Shown here: piece after piece, positions 36,346 to 44,780 of the stretch
Layout of the letters: each line of letters begins with the position of its first letter
Numbering within the stretch: position 1 is the stretch's first letter
Source: Mycetocola reblochoni REB411
Lineage (GTDB): Bacteria; Actinomycetota; Actinomycetes; Actinomycetales; Microbacteriaceae
Assembly (NCBI RefSeq): GCF_900163835.1
Contig: NZ_FUKR01000056.1
Coordinates: 33,774 to 97,773 of the forward strand
Direction of reading: 5' to 3'
Length of the DNA: 64,000 bases
Program-made: the position numbers and the translations under genes
The notes under the pieces: generated by a model
Databases searched by the model: none
What the model saw: the letters and a program-made list of their open reading frames with translations, nothing else
What the model was told of the DNA's origin: nothing

Positions 36346-36374
36346 TTGCGCGGCGCCCCCGCCGGTCCTATGCT
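36346..36374 (+). promoter_or_regulatory. Promoter of rplJ-rplL
   Basis: TTGCGC (36346-36351) and TATGCT (36369-36374) separated by 17 bp, with a predicted start near 36381. Confidence 0.7.
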
Positions 36375-36380
36375 GATCTC

Positions 36381-36583
36381 AAGCCCAAGACCGTAGGTCG
36401 TTGTCGTGCGCCTGGCGCACACATCGAAGGCCCTCAGATGAGGCGGCCCGCGCAGGTGTATGAAGTTCTCCTCAGGTTTGTCCTGCGAGCTCCGTGCCTC
36501 TGCGCCGGAGCTTTTTTCATGTGCGGACGGTCTCCGGGCACCCGGCCGCCACCGTGGCCGGGACGTACATCTAAGGAGTGGCC
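36381..36583 (+). promoter_or_regulatory. Ribosomal L10 leader
   Basis: The ~200-nt untranslated leader before rplJ contains the AAGACCGTAGGTCG segment typical of bacterial L10 leaders, to which L10 (with L12) binds to repress its own operon. The leader ends in an intrinsic attenuator at 36488-36517. The 36199-36583 gap holds only the gadB and rplJ regulatory regions. Confidence 0.8.
36488..36517 (+). terminator. Attenuator in the rplJ leader
   Basis: AGCTCCG (36488-36494) pairs with CGGAGCT (36506-36512) and is followed by a run of T (36512-36517). This is one of few classic Rho-independent terminators with a T-tract in the window and lies 67 bp before rplJ. Confidence 0.85.
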
Positions 36584-37099
36584 ATGGCGAACAAGGAAGC
36601 CGCGGTTGCCGAGCTCACGGAGTTGTTCCAGAGCTCGACTGCCGTTCTGCTGACCGAGTACCGCGGCCTCACTGTGGCGCAGCTGAAGCAGCTGCGTCGT
36701 TCCATCAGTGAGGACGCAAGCTACGCCGTGGTGAAGAACACGCTGACCAAGATCGCCGCGAACAACGCCGGCATCACCGCTTTCGATGACGAGCTCGCCG
36801 GCCCGTCCGCGATCGCGTTCGTCCACGGCGACCCCGTCGCCGTGGCGAAGGGTCTCCGTGACTTCGCCAAGGCGAACCCCGCCCTCGTCGTGAAGGGCGG
36901 TTACTTCGACGGTAACCCCCTCAGCGCCGCAGAGGTGGGCAAGCTGGCCGACCTCGAGTCCCGCGAAGTTCTGCTCGGCAAGCTTGCCGGCGCCTTCAAG
37001 GCCTCGCTGTTCGGTGCCGCATATCTGTTCAACGCTCCGCTGTCGAAGGCCGTTCGCACGGTCGACGCGCTGCGTGACAAGCAGGAGTCCGCGTCCTAA
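36584..37099 (+). CDS. rplJ: 50S ribosomal protein L10
   Basis: 171 residues. [20 protein letters not shown] and [17 protein letters not shown] mark the rRNA-binding N-terminus, and the C-terminal helix that carries L12 dimers is [20 protein letters not shown]. The ATG at 36584 follows AAGGAG by 5 bp. L10 anchors the L12 stalk and is the expected repressor acting on the leader just upstream. Confidence 0.98.
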   Translation: MANKEAAVAELTELFQSSTAVLLTEYRGLTVAQLKQLRRSISEDASYAVVKNTLTKIAANNAGITAFDDELAGPSAIAFVHGDPVAVAKGLRDFAKANPALVVKGGYFDGNPLSAAEVGKLADLESREVLLGKLAGAFKASLFGAAYLFNAPLSKAVRTVDALRDKQESAS

Positions 37100-37149
37100 G
37101 TCCTTGCGACTTCGCGCGGTGATCACACATCAGTAATAAGGAGAAAACA

Positions 37150-37539
37150 ATGGCTAAGCTTTCCACCGAAGAGCTGCTCGAGCAGTTCAAGGGCCTGACC
37201 CTCATCGAGCTCAGCGAGTTCGTCAAGGCGTTCGAGGAGACCTTCGAGGTCACCGCCGCCGCTCCCGTCGCCGTCGCCGCCGCTGGCGCCCCGGCTGCCG
37301 GTGGCGCGGATGACGCCGCCGAGGAGAAGACCGAGTTCGACGTCATTCTCGAGGGTGCCGGCGACAAGAAGATCCAGGTCATCAAGGTCGTCCGCGAGCT
37401 CACCTCGCTCGGCCTCGGCGAGGCCAAGGCCGTCGTCGATGGCGCGCCGAAGGCCGTCCTCGAGGGCGTTGCCAAGGACGCTGCCGAGAAGGCCAAGGCT
37501 GACCTCGAGGCTGCTGGCGCGAGCGTCACCGTCAAGTAA
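37150..37539 (+). CDS. rplL: 50S ribosomal protein L7/L12
   Basis: 129 residues. N-terminal dimerisation domain [20 protein letters not shown], a flexible Ala/Pro/Gly hinge ([20 protein letters not shown]), and the factor-binding C-terminal domain with [26 protein letters not shown] lies 8 bp before the ATG. Stalk protein that recruits translational GTPases. Followed by a strong terminator. Confidence 0.98.
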   Translation: MAKLSTEELLEQFKGLTLIELSEFVKAFEETFEVTAAAPVAVAAAGAPAAGGADDAAEEKTEFDVILEGAGDKKIQVIKVVRELTSLGLGEAKAVVDGAPKAVLEGVAKDAAEKAKADLEAAGASVTVK

Positions 37540-37561
37540 TTCCGTCTTCACGGAGTTTCTT

Positions 37562-37598
37562 CGTCCGGCCCGTCCCCTTTCCGGGGGCGGGCCGGACG
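37562..37598 (+). terminator. Terminator after rplL
   Basis: A long stem (CGTCCGGCCCG with CGGGCCGGACG, extended by CCCC/GGGG and a T-G pair) with a 5-base loop, starting 23 bp after the stop. Confidence 0.85.
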
Positions 37599-37780
37599 TC
37601 TGTGTGCGGGCGGGTGACCCGGGCGTCGTGGCTTCACCCGGTCGAGCGGTCGCGATGCGGGCGTCCGCCGGCTCTGCAAGCGCCGGCGGGGCGGCCGGCG
37701 GGGCGGAGCGGCCAGGCAGCGGTCGCCGTCGCCGTCGCCGTCGCCGATCGCACGAGCGCGTCCGGACCTGTCGTCCGCGT

Positions 37781-37824
37781 ACGACGACGGCGCCGACGGA
37801 ACGAACCGTCGGCGCCGTCGTCGT
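37781..37824. terminator. Perfect 19-bp hairpin after the membrane-protein gene
   Basis: 37781-37799 and 37806-37824 are perfectly complementary with a loop AACGAA. It lies 10 bp beyond the stop of the minus-strand gene at 37834 and would also stop read-through from rplL. Nothing else was seen in 37600-37780. Confidence 0.85.
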
Positions 37825-37833
37825 TGTCGTGAC

Positions 37834-38313
37834 TCAGCGGGGCTGCGTCGCGGGTGAGTCGCCCTCGGCCTCGCCCGTGGCCGCGGCCGGCGCCTCGGCC
37901 GTGCTGGGAACCTCGACGTCGGGGGCCTCGGTCACCACCGGCTCGGCGACGATCGTCTCCGCGACGACCGTCTCGGAGACGACCGGCTCGGCGACAGCGG
38001 CGTCACCCGTCGTTGCCGACGCGTCCGCGGTCGGACGCACGGCGGCGGGGACGAGGGCGACGGCGGCGAGGGCGACCACGACGCCGACGAGCCCGGCGAC
38101 GAGCAGGCCGACGCCGACGGACAGGTTGCCCTGCGCGCCGTAGAAGTCGAGCGGGGTGGCGTCGGTCGCCGTGAGAGCGGCGGTGAGCGCGCCCTGACTT
38201 GTCACGGTCACCACGACGCCCGCGACGAGGGTCACCACGGCGACGGCGCCGCCGATCACGAGCGGCACCTGGCGGCGGCGCTCGGTGCGGGCGGGAGTCT
38301 GGGCAGAAGTCAT
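37834..38313 (-). CDS. Small two-span membrane protein, unknown function
   Basis: 159 residues. Two spans (VPLVIGGAVAVVTLVAGVVV and VGVGLLVAGLVGVVVALAAV) flank a ~35-residue extracellular loop with DFYGAQGNLSVG. The C-terminal ~65 residues are a degenerate Val/Glu/Thr/Ala repeat (AEPVVSETVVAETIVAEPVV). I do not recognise the family. Its promoter carries the same CATAG/-10 architecture as the MacB-like operon 7.7 kb away, so it may belong to the same envelope response. Confidence 0.7.
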   Translation of the reverse strand: MTSAQTPARTERRRQVPLVIGGAVAVVTLVAGVVVTVTSQGALTAALTATDATPLDFYGAQGNLSVGVGLLVAGLVGVVVALAAVALVPAAVRPTADASATTGDAAVAEPVVSETVVAETIVAEPVVTEAPDVEVPSTAEAPAAATGEAEGDSPATQPR

Positions 38314-38349
38314 CAGCTATCCAATCGGTGTGCGGCTGCGTACCCGACC

Positions 38350-38381
38350 ACGCTAGGGGGCGAAGCTATGACGAAAGTATG
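38350..38381 (-). promoter_or_regulatory. Promoter with CATAG box shared with the two-component locus
   Basis: On the minus strand CATAC (38381-38377) and CATAG (38370-38366) are 11 bp apart, and CATAG is 10 bp upstream of TAGCGT (38355-38350). Box, spacing and -10 match the MacB-like promoter at 30603-30623, and several spacer bases also agree. Confidence 0.65.
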
Positions 38382-38426
38382 AACACGACGAACGAGTCTG
38401 AATGCGTCCTCGGTCCCCCGTCGGCG

Positions 38427-39446
38427 TCAGGCATCACCGAGCGGGGCGAATCCGGTGCTGGCCCGGAGGACGAGGCGGGTGCGGGCCACCCGGTAGCCGG
38501 GGGCCGGCGCGCGGTCGCCCCCGATCATGCCCAGCAGTGCGTGCGCGGCGTCCGATCCCTGCTCCCTCGGGTACTGCTCGACGGTGCTCAGCCCGAACAT
38601 CTCTGCCTGGCTGTGGCCGTCGATCCCGATCACGCTGAGCTGGCCGGGGATCGCGATGTCCAGCCTCCTCGCGGCGATGATGGCGCCGATGGCGAGCTCG
38701 TCGGAGGCGGCGAAGATCGCGCTCGGGCGGTCGGGTGCGCTCAGCAGCGCGGTCGCCGCCTGGAAACCGGAGGGGATCGTCATCTCCGTCGCCGACAGGC
38801 GGGCGTTCCCCTGCAGTCCGGCGGCCGCCAGCGCCGTCAGGTAGCCCTCCCTGCGGTGGCGGTGGACGGAGAACTCGTACGGCTCCCTGAGCAGGCCGCC
38901 CAGATGGGCGATCCGCGTGTGACCGAGCCCGATGAGGTGGCGCGTCGCCGTCTCGGCGATCGCCCTGTCGTCGAGACCGTACGCTGCGACCCCTGGCATC
39001 TCGCCGCCGACGGCGACGAGCGGGATCCCGAGCCCTGCCAACCGTGCGACCTCGTCGGGGCTGGGCTCGGTCGCCACCGCGAGGACGCCGTCGAAGCGGC
39101 TCCGGGGCAGGAAGAAGGTGAAGATCCGCTCCCGGTCGGCCGTGTCCGGTCGGGTGGTGTAGAGCGTCATGTCGTAGTCGTGGCTGAGCAGGACGCGCTC
39201 GGCACCCTCGATGACGGCGCCGGAGAACCAGCGGTCGTGGTGGGGGGTGAGCACCCCGATGCTCATCGTCCGACCGGTGACGAGACTGGCCGCGTTGGGG
39301 GAGCGGACGTAGCCGATCTCTGCCGCGGCCGCCACGACGCGCTCGCTCGTCCCCGGGGAGACCGCGCCGCTGCCGCTCAGCGCCCTGCTCGCCGTCGCCT
39401 TGGACACCCCGGCCAGCCGGGCGACGTCGCGGATGGTCGCGGACAT
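38427..39446 (-). CDS. LacI-family transcriptional repressor
   Basis: 339 residues. The N-terminal HTH and hinge are MSATIRDVARLAGVSKATAS and RALSGSGAVSPGT; the ligand domain has IGVLTPHHDRWFSGAVIEGA, FDGVLAVATEPS, RIAHLGG and SDELAIGAIIAARR. AGGAGC precedes the ATG at 39446. Divergent from a sugar ABC operon, with AACCGGTT operators on both sides of the intergenic region, so it probably represses both itself and the transporter. Confidence 0.93.
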   Translation of the reverse strand: MSATIRDVARLAGVSKATASRALSGSGAVSPGTSERVVAAAAEIGYVRSPNAASLVTGRTMSIGVLTPHHDRWFSGAVIEGAERVLLSHDYDMTLYTTRPDTADRERIFTFFLPRSRFDGVLAVATEPSPDEVARLAGLGIPLVAVGGEMPGVAAYGLDDRAIAETATRHLIGLGHTRIAHLGGLLREPYEFSVHRHRREGYLTALAAAGLQGNARLSATEMTIPSGFQAATALLSAPDRPSAIFAASDELAIGAIIAARRLDIAIPGQLSVIGIDGHSQAEMFGLSTVEQYPREQGSDAAHALLGMIGGDRAPAPGYRVARTRLVLRASTGFAPLGDA

Positions 39447-39498
39447 GCTCGCTCCTGTGGGTGATCGTCGTCGATGCGCGTGCGGGCGGCCCCGGCAT

Positions 39499-39510
39499 GG
39501 AACCGGTTGC
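39499..39510. promoter_or_regulatory. LacI operator 1
   Basis: GGAACCGGTTGC contains the palindromic LacI-family core AACCGGTT, in the 5' region of the lacI-type gene just downstream of a TACGAT box (39528-39523, minus strand). Confidence 0.65.
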
Positions 39511-39609
39511 ACGACTGGTGTCATCGTAGCGGCAGGCGGCAGCCCGGGGCAGCGCAATCCGGACGATGCCCGCCGTGACGTCCGTGCCCCCACCGTTATC
39601 CGGAATGGC

Positions 39610-39657
39610 TTGTGCCGCCCCGTGTGCTCGCATAGCTTGTCCTATGAAACCGGTTCC
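39610..39657 (+). promoter_or_regulatory. Sugar ABC promoter with LacI operator 2
   Basis: TTGTGC (39610-39615) and TAGCTT (39633-39638) are 17 bp apart. GAAACCGGTTCC at 39646-39657 covers the predicted start site, so a bound repressor would block initiation. Confidence 0.7.
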
Positions 39658-39704
39658 GCTCGCGGCCGGTCTCGATCGCATGACACTCAATGAGGAGGAG
39701 TCCC

Positions 39705-41015
39705 ATGTCAATCACACGTCGTCATCGCGTGTACACCACGGTCGCCACGCTCGGCGTCGCCGGCCTGACGCTCACCGCCTGTTCGTCCGGCCCCGGCGTC
39801 CAGCAGGAGTCGGGGGACTCCAACACCGTGACGATCTACGGCACGATCGTCGACGCCGAGGCCGAGCTCCTCGAGCAGTCCTGGGCGGACTGGGCCGAGG
39901 AGAACGACATCACCATCAAGTACGAGGGCTCCAAGGAGTTCGAGACCCAGATCTCGGTCAGGGCCCAGGGCGGCAACGCCCCCGACATCGCGATCTTCCC
40001 GCAGCCGGGCCTGCTCGCCGACATCGCCGGAAGGGACTACCTGACCCCCGCGCCCGCGGCCGTCGAGGCCAACGTCGACCAGTACTGGTCGGCCGACTGG
40101 AAGGCCTACGGCACCGTCGACGACACCTTCTACGCCGCGCCCCTCATGGCCAACCTGAAGGGCTACATCTGGTACTCGCCGTCCCAGTTCGAGGAGAACG
40201 GCTGGGAGGTCCCGACCACCTGGGACGAGCTGCTCACGCTCACCGCCGACATCCGTGACGCCACCGACGCCGCGCCGTGGTGCGCCGGCTTCGGCTCGGA
40301 CGCGGCCACCGGCTGGCCGGGGACCGACTGGGTCGAGGACCTGGTCCTGCGCCAGCAGGGACCCGATGTCTACGACCAGTGGGTCGCCAACGAGGTTCCC
40401 TTCACCGACGACCGCATCAAGGAAGCCTTCGACTCGGTGGGTGAGATCCTGCTCAACCCTGACTACGTCAACGCCGGCTTCGGCGACGTCCGCTCCATCA
40501 ACTCGACCGCCTTCGGCGATGTCGCACCGAAGCTCGTCGACGGCACCTGCGCGCTGCACCACCAGGCGTCGTTCTACGACGGCTTCATCACCGAGGCCGG
40601 GGGCACGGTCGGCGAGGACGGCGACGTCTGGGCCTTCATGACGCCGGCGGCCGAGGCGGGCAGCCAGGCCGTCACCGGCGGCGGCGAGCTGGTCGGAGCC
40701 TTCAACGAGGACGAGGCGACGCAGAAGGTTCTCGAGTACCTCTCCAGCCCCGAGTGGGCGAACAGCCGTGTCTCGCTCGGCGGCGTCATCTCGGCGAACA
40801 CCGGCCTCGACCCGGCCAACGCCTCCAGCCCGATCCTGCAGGACTCCATCAGGATCCTGCAGGACGACGCCACGACGTTCCGGTTCGACGCCTCGGACCT
40901 GATGCCGTCGGCGGTCGGCGCGGGAACGTTCTGGAAGGGCATCATCGACTGGGTCAACGGGACCGACGTCGACACCGTCACCCAGCAGATCGAGGGCGGC
41001 TGGCCCTCCAAGTAG
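39705..41015 (+). CDS. Sugar ABC transporter substrate-binding lipoprotein (family 1)
   Basis: 436 residues. Signal sequence with lipobox LTLTACSS near residue 26. Body motifs fit carbohydrate-binding family 1: VTIYGTIVDAEAELLEQSWA, KYEGSKEFETQISVRAQGG, NAPDIAIFPQPGLLADIA, TWDELLTLTADI and GGELVGAFNEDEATQKVL. GAGGAGGAG precedes the ATG. Relatives bind alpha-glucosides or other oligosaccharides; ligand unknown. Confidence 0.9.
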   Translation: MSITRRHRVYTTVATLGVAGLTLTACSSGPGVQQESGDSNTVTIYGTIVDAEAELLEQSWADWAEENDITIKYEGSKEFETQISVRAQGGNAPDIAIFPQPGLLADIAGRDYLTPAPAAVEANVDQYWSADWKAYGTVDDTFYAAPLMANLKGYIWYSPSQFEENGWEVPTTWDELLTLTADIRDATDAAPWCAGFGSDAATGWPGTDWVEDLVLRQQGPDVYDQWVANEVPFTDDRIKEAFDSVGEILLNPDYVNAGFGDVRSINSTAFGDVAPKLVDGTCALHHQASFYDGFITEAGGTVGEDGDVWAFMTPAAEAGSQAVTGGGELVGAFNEDEATQKVLEYLSSPEWANSRVSLGGVISANTGLDPANASSPILQDSIRILQDDATTFRFDASDLMPSAVGAGTFWKGIIDWVNGTDVDTVTQQIEGGWPSK

Positions 41016-41048
41016 CACGCGACGCACCCCCGTCCCCCGCTGAGGCAC

Positions 41049-41085
41049 GGGGCGGTGGCACCGGGATCCCCGGCGTCACCGCCCC
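41049..41085 (+). terminator. Hairpin between binding-protein and permease genes
   Basis: GGGGCGGTG (41049-41057) pairs with CACCGCCCC (41077-41085), with an inner CCGGG/CCCGG. It lies 34 bp after the binding-protein stop and may reduce read-through or stabilise the upstream mRNA, giving excess binding protein. Confidence 0.6.
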
Positions 41086-41153
41086 GCTCGGGGGAGGGGC
41101 GTGCACCCCGGCCCCCACCGGTCCCTGATCCGACGACGCATCGAAGGCTGACC

Positions 41154-42287
41154 ATGGCAGATTTCTTCAGATGGCTGGCACAGCTGCCGCCACTGGCCCA
41201 AGTTCCGATCGTGATCCTGGCGTTCCTCGCCGTGGTGGGCGCGGTCCTGTTCTTCATCGAGATCGCGCCCCGCCGCGGGCGCAGGTACACGATCATCCGT
41301 CTGGCGGTGAGCGTCCTCGTCCCGGTCGTGACGGTGTTCGTCGTCGGCTCGTACACCTGGGCGGCCGCGATCGGTGCCGTCGTCGGCGGGATCCTGTTCC
41401 TCGTCGACTACCGCTCCCGGCAGGGCGCCGGCTACCTGCTCCAGCTCTGGTGCTTCCTGCTGCCGGCGATCCTCATGCTCGTGATCGGCCTCATCGTCCC
41501 GACGATCCAGACCGCCGTCCAGGCGTTCATGAACTCCAGGGGCACCGAGTTCGTCGGCATCGACAACTTCGTCTGGATCTTCACCCAGCCCTCGGGCGTG
41601 CGCACCGTGGTCAACACCATCGTCTGGGTGCTGGTCACCCCGGTGGTGTCGACCATCGCCGGTCTCGCCTATGCGGTGTTCATCGACAAGTCGCGCGGGG
41701 AGAAGATCTTCAAGGTCCTCGTGTTCATGCCGATGGCGATCTCCTTCGTCGGCGCGAGCATCATCTGGCGCTTCATGTACACCGCGCGCCCCGCCGACCA
41801 GGAGCAGATCGGCCTGCTCAACCAGGTCATCGTGTGGTTCGGCGGGACGCCGTACGACTTCCTGGCCAACTCGCCGCTGAACACCCTGTTCCTCATCGTC
41901 GTCCTCATCTGGGTGCAGACCGGTTTCGCGATGGTCGTGCTCTCCGCCGCGATCAAGGGGGTGCCGACCGAGCAGCTGGAGGCCGCGGAGCTGGACGGCA
42001 CGAGCCCGTGGCAGCGGTTCGTGAACGTCACCGTCCCGTCGATCCGCTCCTCCCTCGTGGTCGTGCTGACCACGATCTCGATCGCCTCGCTGAAGGTGTT
42101 CGACATCGTCAGGACGATGACCGCCGGCGCCAACGACACCAGCGTCATCGCCAACGAGATGTACACCCAGTTCAAGAACTTCGAGACGGGGCGGAGCGCG
42201 GCGTTCGCCGTCGTGCTGTTCCTGCTCGTGCTGCCGATCGTGATCTACAACGCCAGGCAGATCAAGAAGCAGAGGGAGATCCGATGA
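41154..42287 (+). CDS. Sugar ABC permease (MalF-like)
   Basis: 377 residues. Unusually, three extra N-terminal spans (LAQVPIVILAFLAVVGAVLF, IIRLAVSVLVPVVTVFVVGS, WAAAIGAVVGGILFLVDYRS) precede the usual MalF-type domain (LLPAILMLVIGLIVPTIQTA; EAA loop EQLEAAELDGTSPWQRFVNV). AAGG lies 8 bp before the ATG at 41154. It pairs with the next permease; no ATPase is encoded here, as is common when a shared MsiK-type ATPase serves several sugar importers. Confidence 0.9.
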   Translation: MADFFRWLAQLPPLAQVPIVILAFLAVVGAVLFFIEIAPRRGRRYTIIRLAVSVLVPVVTVFVVGSYTWAAAIGAVVGGILFLVDYRSRQGAGYLLQLWCFLLPAILMLVIGLIVPTIQTAVQAFMNSRGTEFVGIDNFVWIFTQPSGVRTVVNTIVWVLVTPVVSTIAGLAYAVFIDKSRGEKIFKVLVFMPMAISFVGASIIWRFMYTARPADQEQIGLLNQVIVWFGGTPYDFLANSPLNTLFLIVVLIWVQTGFAMVVLSAAIKGVPTEQLEAAELDGTSPWQRFVNVTVPSIRSSLVVVLTTISIASLKVFDIVRTMTAGANDTSVIANEMYTQFKNFETGRSAAFAVVLFLLVLPIVIYNARQIKKQREIR

Positions 42288-43228
42288 GCACCGCAACGGA
42301 GACCGCGGCCGCGGCCGGCGTCATCCCCGGGCCGGAGACGCCCACCCGACGGGTGAAGCGACGCCTGACCAGCCGGACCGCCACCATCGCCGCCCTGCTG
42401 ATCGCCATCCTCTGGACGGTGCCGACCCTCGGGCTGCTGGTGTCGTCGTTCCGGCCGCCGCAGGAGGTCGTCTCGACCGGGTGGTGGACGATCTTCAGCA
42501 ATGTCGGCTTCACGCTCGACAACTACACGAACGTGCTCGCGGCCGGCAACAGCCAGCTGACGATGGCGCAGGCCTTCATCAACTCGATCGCCATCACCAT
42601 CCCCGCGACCGTGATCCCGCTCGTCATCGCCGCGCTGGCCGCCTACGCCTTCGCGTGGATGGACTTCAAGGGCAAGGACGCCCTGTTCATCGGCGTGTTC
42701 GCGCTCCAGATCGTGCCCATCCAGATGGCGCTCGTTCCGCTGCTGCAGCTCTTCGCCCGCGGCGAGATCTTCGGCGTCCCGGTGATCGCGGCCTTCGGCG
42801 ATGGGGCGGGCTACGCCCAGGTGTGGATCGCGCACTCGATCTTCGCGCTGCCGCTGGCGATCTTCCTGCTGCACAACTTCATCTCGGAGATCCCCGCGGA
42901 CGTCATCGAGGCGGCGCGCGTGGACGGCGCCAGCCACGGGCAGATCTTCTTCCGGATCGTGCTCCCGTTGACCATGCCGGCTCTGGCGTCGTTCGGGATC
43001 TTCCAGTTCCTGTGGGTGTGGAACGACCTGCTCGTGTCGCTGATCTTCGCCGACGGCACGGTCGCGCCGATGACGAAGCTGCTCGCCGAGATCACCGGCA
43101 GCCGTGGCCAGGACTGGCCGCTGCTGACCGCGGGGGCGTTCCTGTCGATCCTGGTGCCGTTGATCGTGTTCTTCGCGCTGCAACGCTACTTCGTCCGCGG
43201 GCTGCTCGCGGGCTCCACGAAGGGGTAG
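42284..43228 (+). CDS. Sugar ABC permease (MalG-like)
   Basis: 314 residues, six spans. TIAALLIAILWTVPTLGLLV begins TM1 and SFRPPQEVVSTGWWTIFSN is typical of MalG/LacG proteins; EAA loop ADVIEAARVDGASHGQIFFR; C-terminal ALQRYFVRGLLAGSTKG with the family ending GLLAGSxKG. ATGA overlap with the previous permease. Last gene of the operon. Confidence 0.92.
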   Translation: MSTATETAAAAGVIPGPETPTRRVKRRLTSRTATIAALLIAILWTVPTLGLLVSSFRPPQEVVSTGWWTIFSNVGFTLDNYTNVLAAGNSQLTMAQAFINSIAITIPATVIPLVIAALAAYAFAWMDFKGKDALFIGVFALQIVPIQMALVPLLQLFARGEIFGVPVIAAFGDGAGYAQVWIAHSIFALPLAIFLLHNFISEIPADVIEAARVDGASHGQIFFRIVLPLTMPALASFGIFQFLWVWNDLLVSLIFADGTVAPMTKLLAEITGSRGQDWPLLTAGAFLSILVPLIVFFALQRYFVRGLLAGSTKG

Positions 43229-43240
43229 GGCCGGGGCCAC

Positions 43241-43281
43241 GCGACGCCGCGGGGAGGGACTGTCCCTCCCCGCGGCGTCGC
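43241..43281. terminator. Bidirectional 19-bp terminator hairpin
   Basis: 43241-43259 pairs perfectly with 43263-43281 across a 3-base loop, 12 bp after the permease stop and 22 bp beyond the stop of the convergent gene. Confidence 0.85.
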
Positions 43282-43303
43282 GGTGCGCCGGCCAGCCGGC
43301 ACG

Positions 43304-44737
43304 TCAGCGGAGCCGGTCCTCCTCCGCGGCGAGGAGCGCGAACTCCTCCTCCGGGGCGCTGGCCACGAGCCGGTGCCGGCTGTAGAACCAGTAGTAGCCG
43401 AGCCCCGCGACAAAGATCGCGGCGGTGATCCCCGCGGCCTGCACGTCGACCACGAAGGTCGCGATGACGGCGACGACGCTGAGCACCAGGCCGATGCCGG
43501 TCGTCACGGTCCCGCCGGGGGTGCGGTACGGCCGGGGCATGTCCGGCTCGCGCCGCCGCAGCACGATGTGCGAGAGGTTGAGCAGCACGTACGACACGGC
43601 CGCGCCGAAGACCGCGATGTTGATCAGCTTGTCGCCGTTGTTCACCACCGCGGCGAGGACGAAACCGATCGCGCCAGGGACGATGAGCGCCCAGGTCGGC
43701 GTCTTGCGGCCGTTCGTCCGCGACAGCCACCGCGGCAGGTAGCCCGCGCGGGAGAGCGCGAACAGCTGCCGCGAGTATGCGAACACGATGGAGAAGAAGC
43801 TGGCGACCAGGCCGGCCAGCCCGATGTAGTTGACCACGACCGCGAGCCCCTCGTTGCCGACCGCGCGCAGTGCGTCGGGGAGCGGGCTGCCCGAGGTGCT
43901 CATGGCCAGCGACCCCGCGCCGCCCGGCGCCAGGACGAGTACGCCGAGGCCGGTGATCACGAGCACGCTCATCGCCGCGATGATGGCCTTCGGCATGTCC
44001 TTGGCCGGGTTGCTCGCCTCCTCGGCGGCGAGGGGTACGCCCTCGACGGCGAGGAAGAACCAGATGCCGAACACCAGGGCGCTGATGACGCCGGGGACGC
44101 CGAAGGGCAGGAACGGGCTCGCGCCGACCGCGTCGGTGACGGGGATGTCGAACAGTTTCGCGGCGTCGAAGGCCGGCACCATCCCGACGGCGAAGACGAC
44201 GAGGGCGACGACCGCGAGCGCGGTGATGGCGAACATGGCCTTCAGCGCCTCGCCCACGCCGATCAGGTGGATGCCGATGAACAGGATGAAGCACACGGCG
44301 TAGACCGGCCAGGCGCTGGTGATGCCGAACAGTCCGAGGCTCTCGACGTAGCCGCCGATGAAGACGGCGATGGCGGCGGGGGCGATGGAGTACTCGATGA
44401 GGATCGCCAGCCCTGTGGCGAAGCCACCCAGCCGGCCGAGTGCCCGCCGGGCGAAGCCGTAGCCGGCGCCCGCGGCGGGGAGGGCGGACGACATCTCCGC
44501 CAGGCCGAAGACCATGCAGCCGTACATCAGGCCCATGAGGACGAAGGCGATGAGCAGCCCGCCCCAGCCCCCGGCGGCGAGCCCGAGGTTCCAGCCGGAG
44601 AAGTCGCCGGAGATGACGTAGGAGACGCCGAGGCCGGCGAGCAGGAGCCAGCCGGCGGCACCGCGGCGCAGGGTGCGCTGCTCGAAGTAGACGCGGTCGG
44701 CTGTGGTGGATGGCGGGGTGTGCAGCTGTTGTGTCAT
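43304..44737 (-). CDS. Ethanolamine-permease-type APC transporter
   Basis: 477 residues, about 12 spans. LGVSYVISGDFSGWNLGLAA, GLMYGCMVFGLAEMSSALPA and FFLAVEGVPLAAEEASNPAK are characteristic of the ethanolamine permease branch of the APC superfamily. Followed by a hydrophilic tail EEEFALLAAEEDRLR. The neighbours, an APH-fold kinase and a class-III PLP enzyme, fit import of ethanolamine for phosphorylation. AGGGAACTG precedes the ATG, and a GGTGC repeat lies 43 bp upstream. Confidence 0.86.
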   Translation of the reverse strand: MTQQLHTPPSTTADRVYFEQRTLRRGAAGWLLLAGLGVSYVISGDFSGWNLGLAAGGWGGLLIAFVLMGLMYGCMVFGLAEMSSALPAAGAGYGFARRALGRLGGFATGLAILIEYSIAPAAIAVFIGGYVESLGLFGITSAWPVYAVCFILFIGIHLIGVGEALKAMFAITALAVVALVVFAVGMVPAFDAAKLFDIPVTDAVGASPFLPFGVPGVISALVFGIWFFLAVEGVPLAAEEASNPAKDMPKAIIAAMSVLVITGLGVLVLAPGGAGSLAMSTSGSPLPDALRAVGNEGLAVVVNYIGLAGLVASFFSIVFAYSRQLFALSRAGYLPRWLSRTNGRKTPTWALIVPGAIGFVLAAVVNNGDKLINIAVFGAAVSYVLLNLSHIVLRRREPDMPRPYRTPGGTVTTGIGLVLSVVAVIATFVVDVQAAGITAAIFVAGLGYYWFYSRHRLVASAPEEEFALLAAEEDRLR

Positions 44738-44780
44738 GACAGTTCCCTGTGTCTCGGTGGTGCTCGGATGACGGTCGTGC

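Noticed and set aside
37721..37746. GTCGCC run between rplL and the membrane-protein gene as a CRISPR-like or regulatory repeat
   Set aside because: A simple low-complexity tract without spacer structure.
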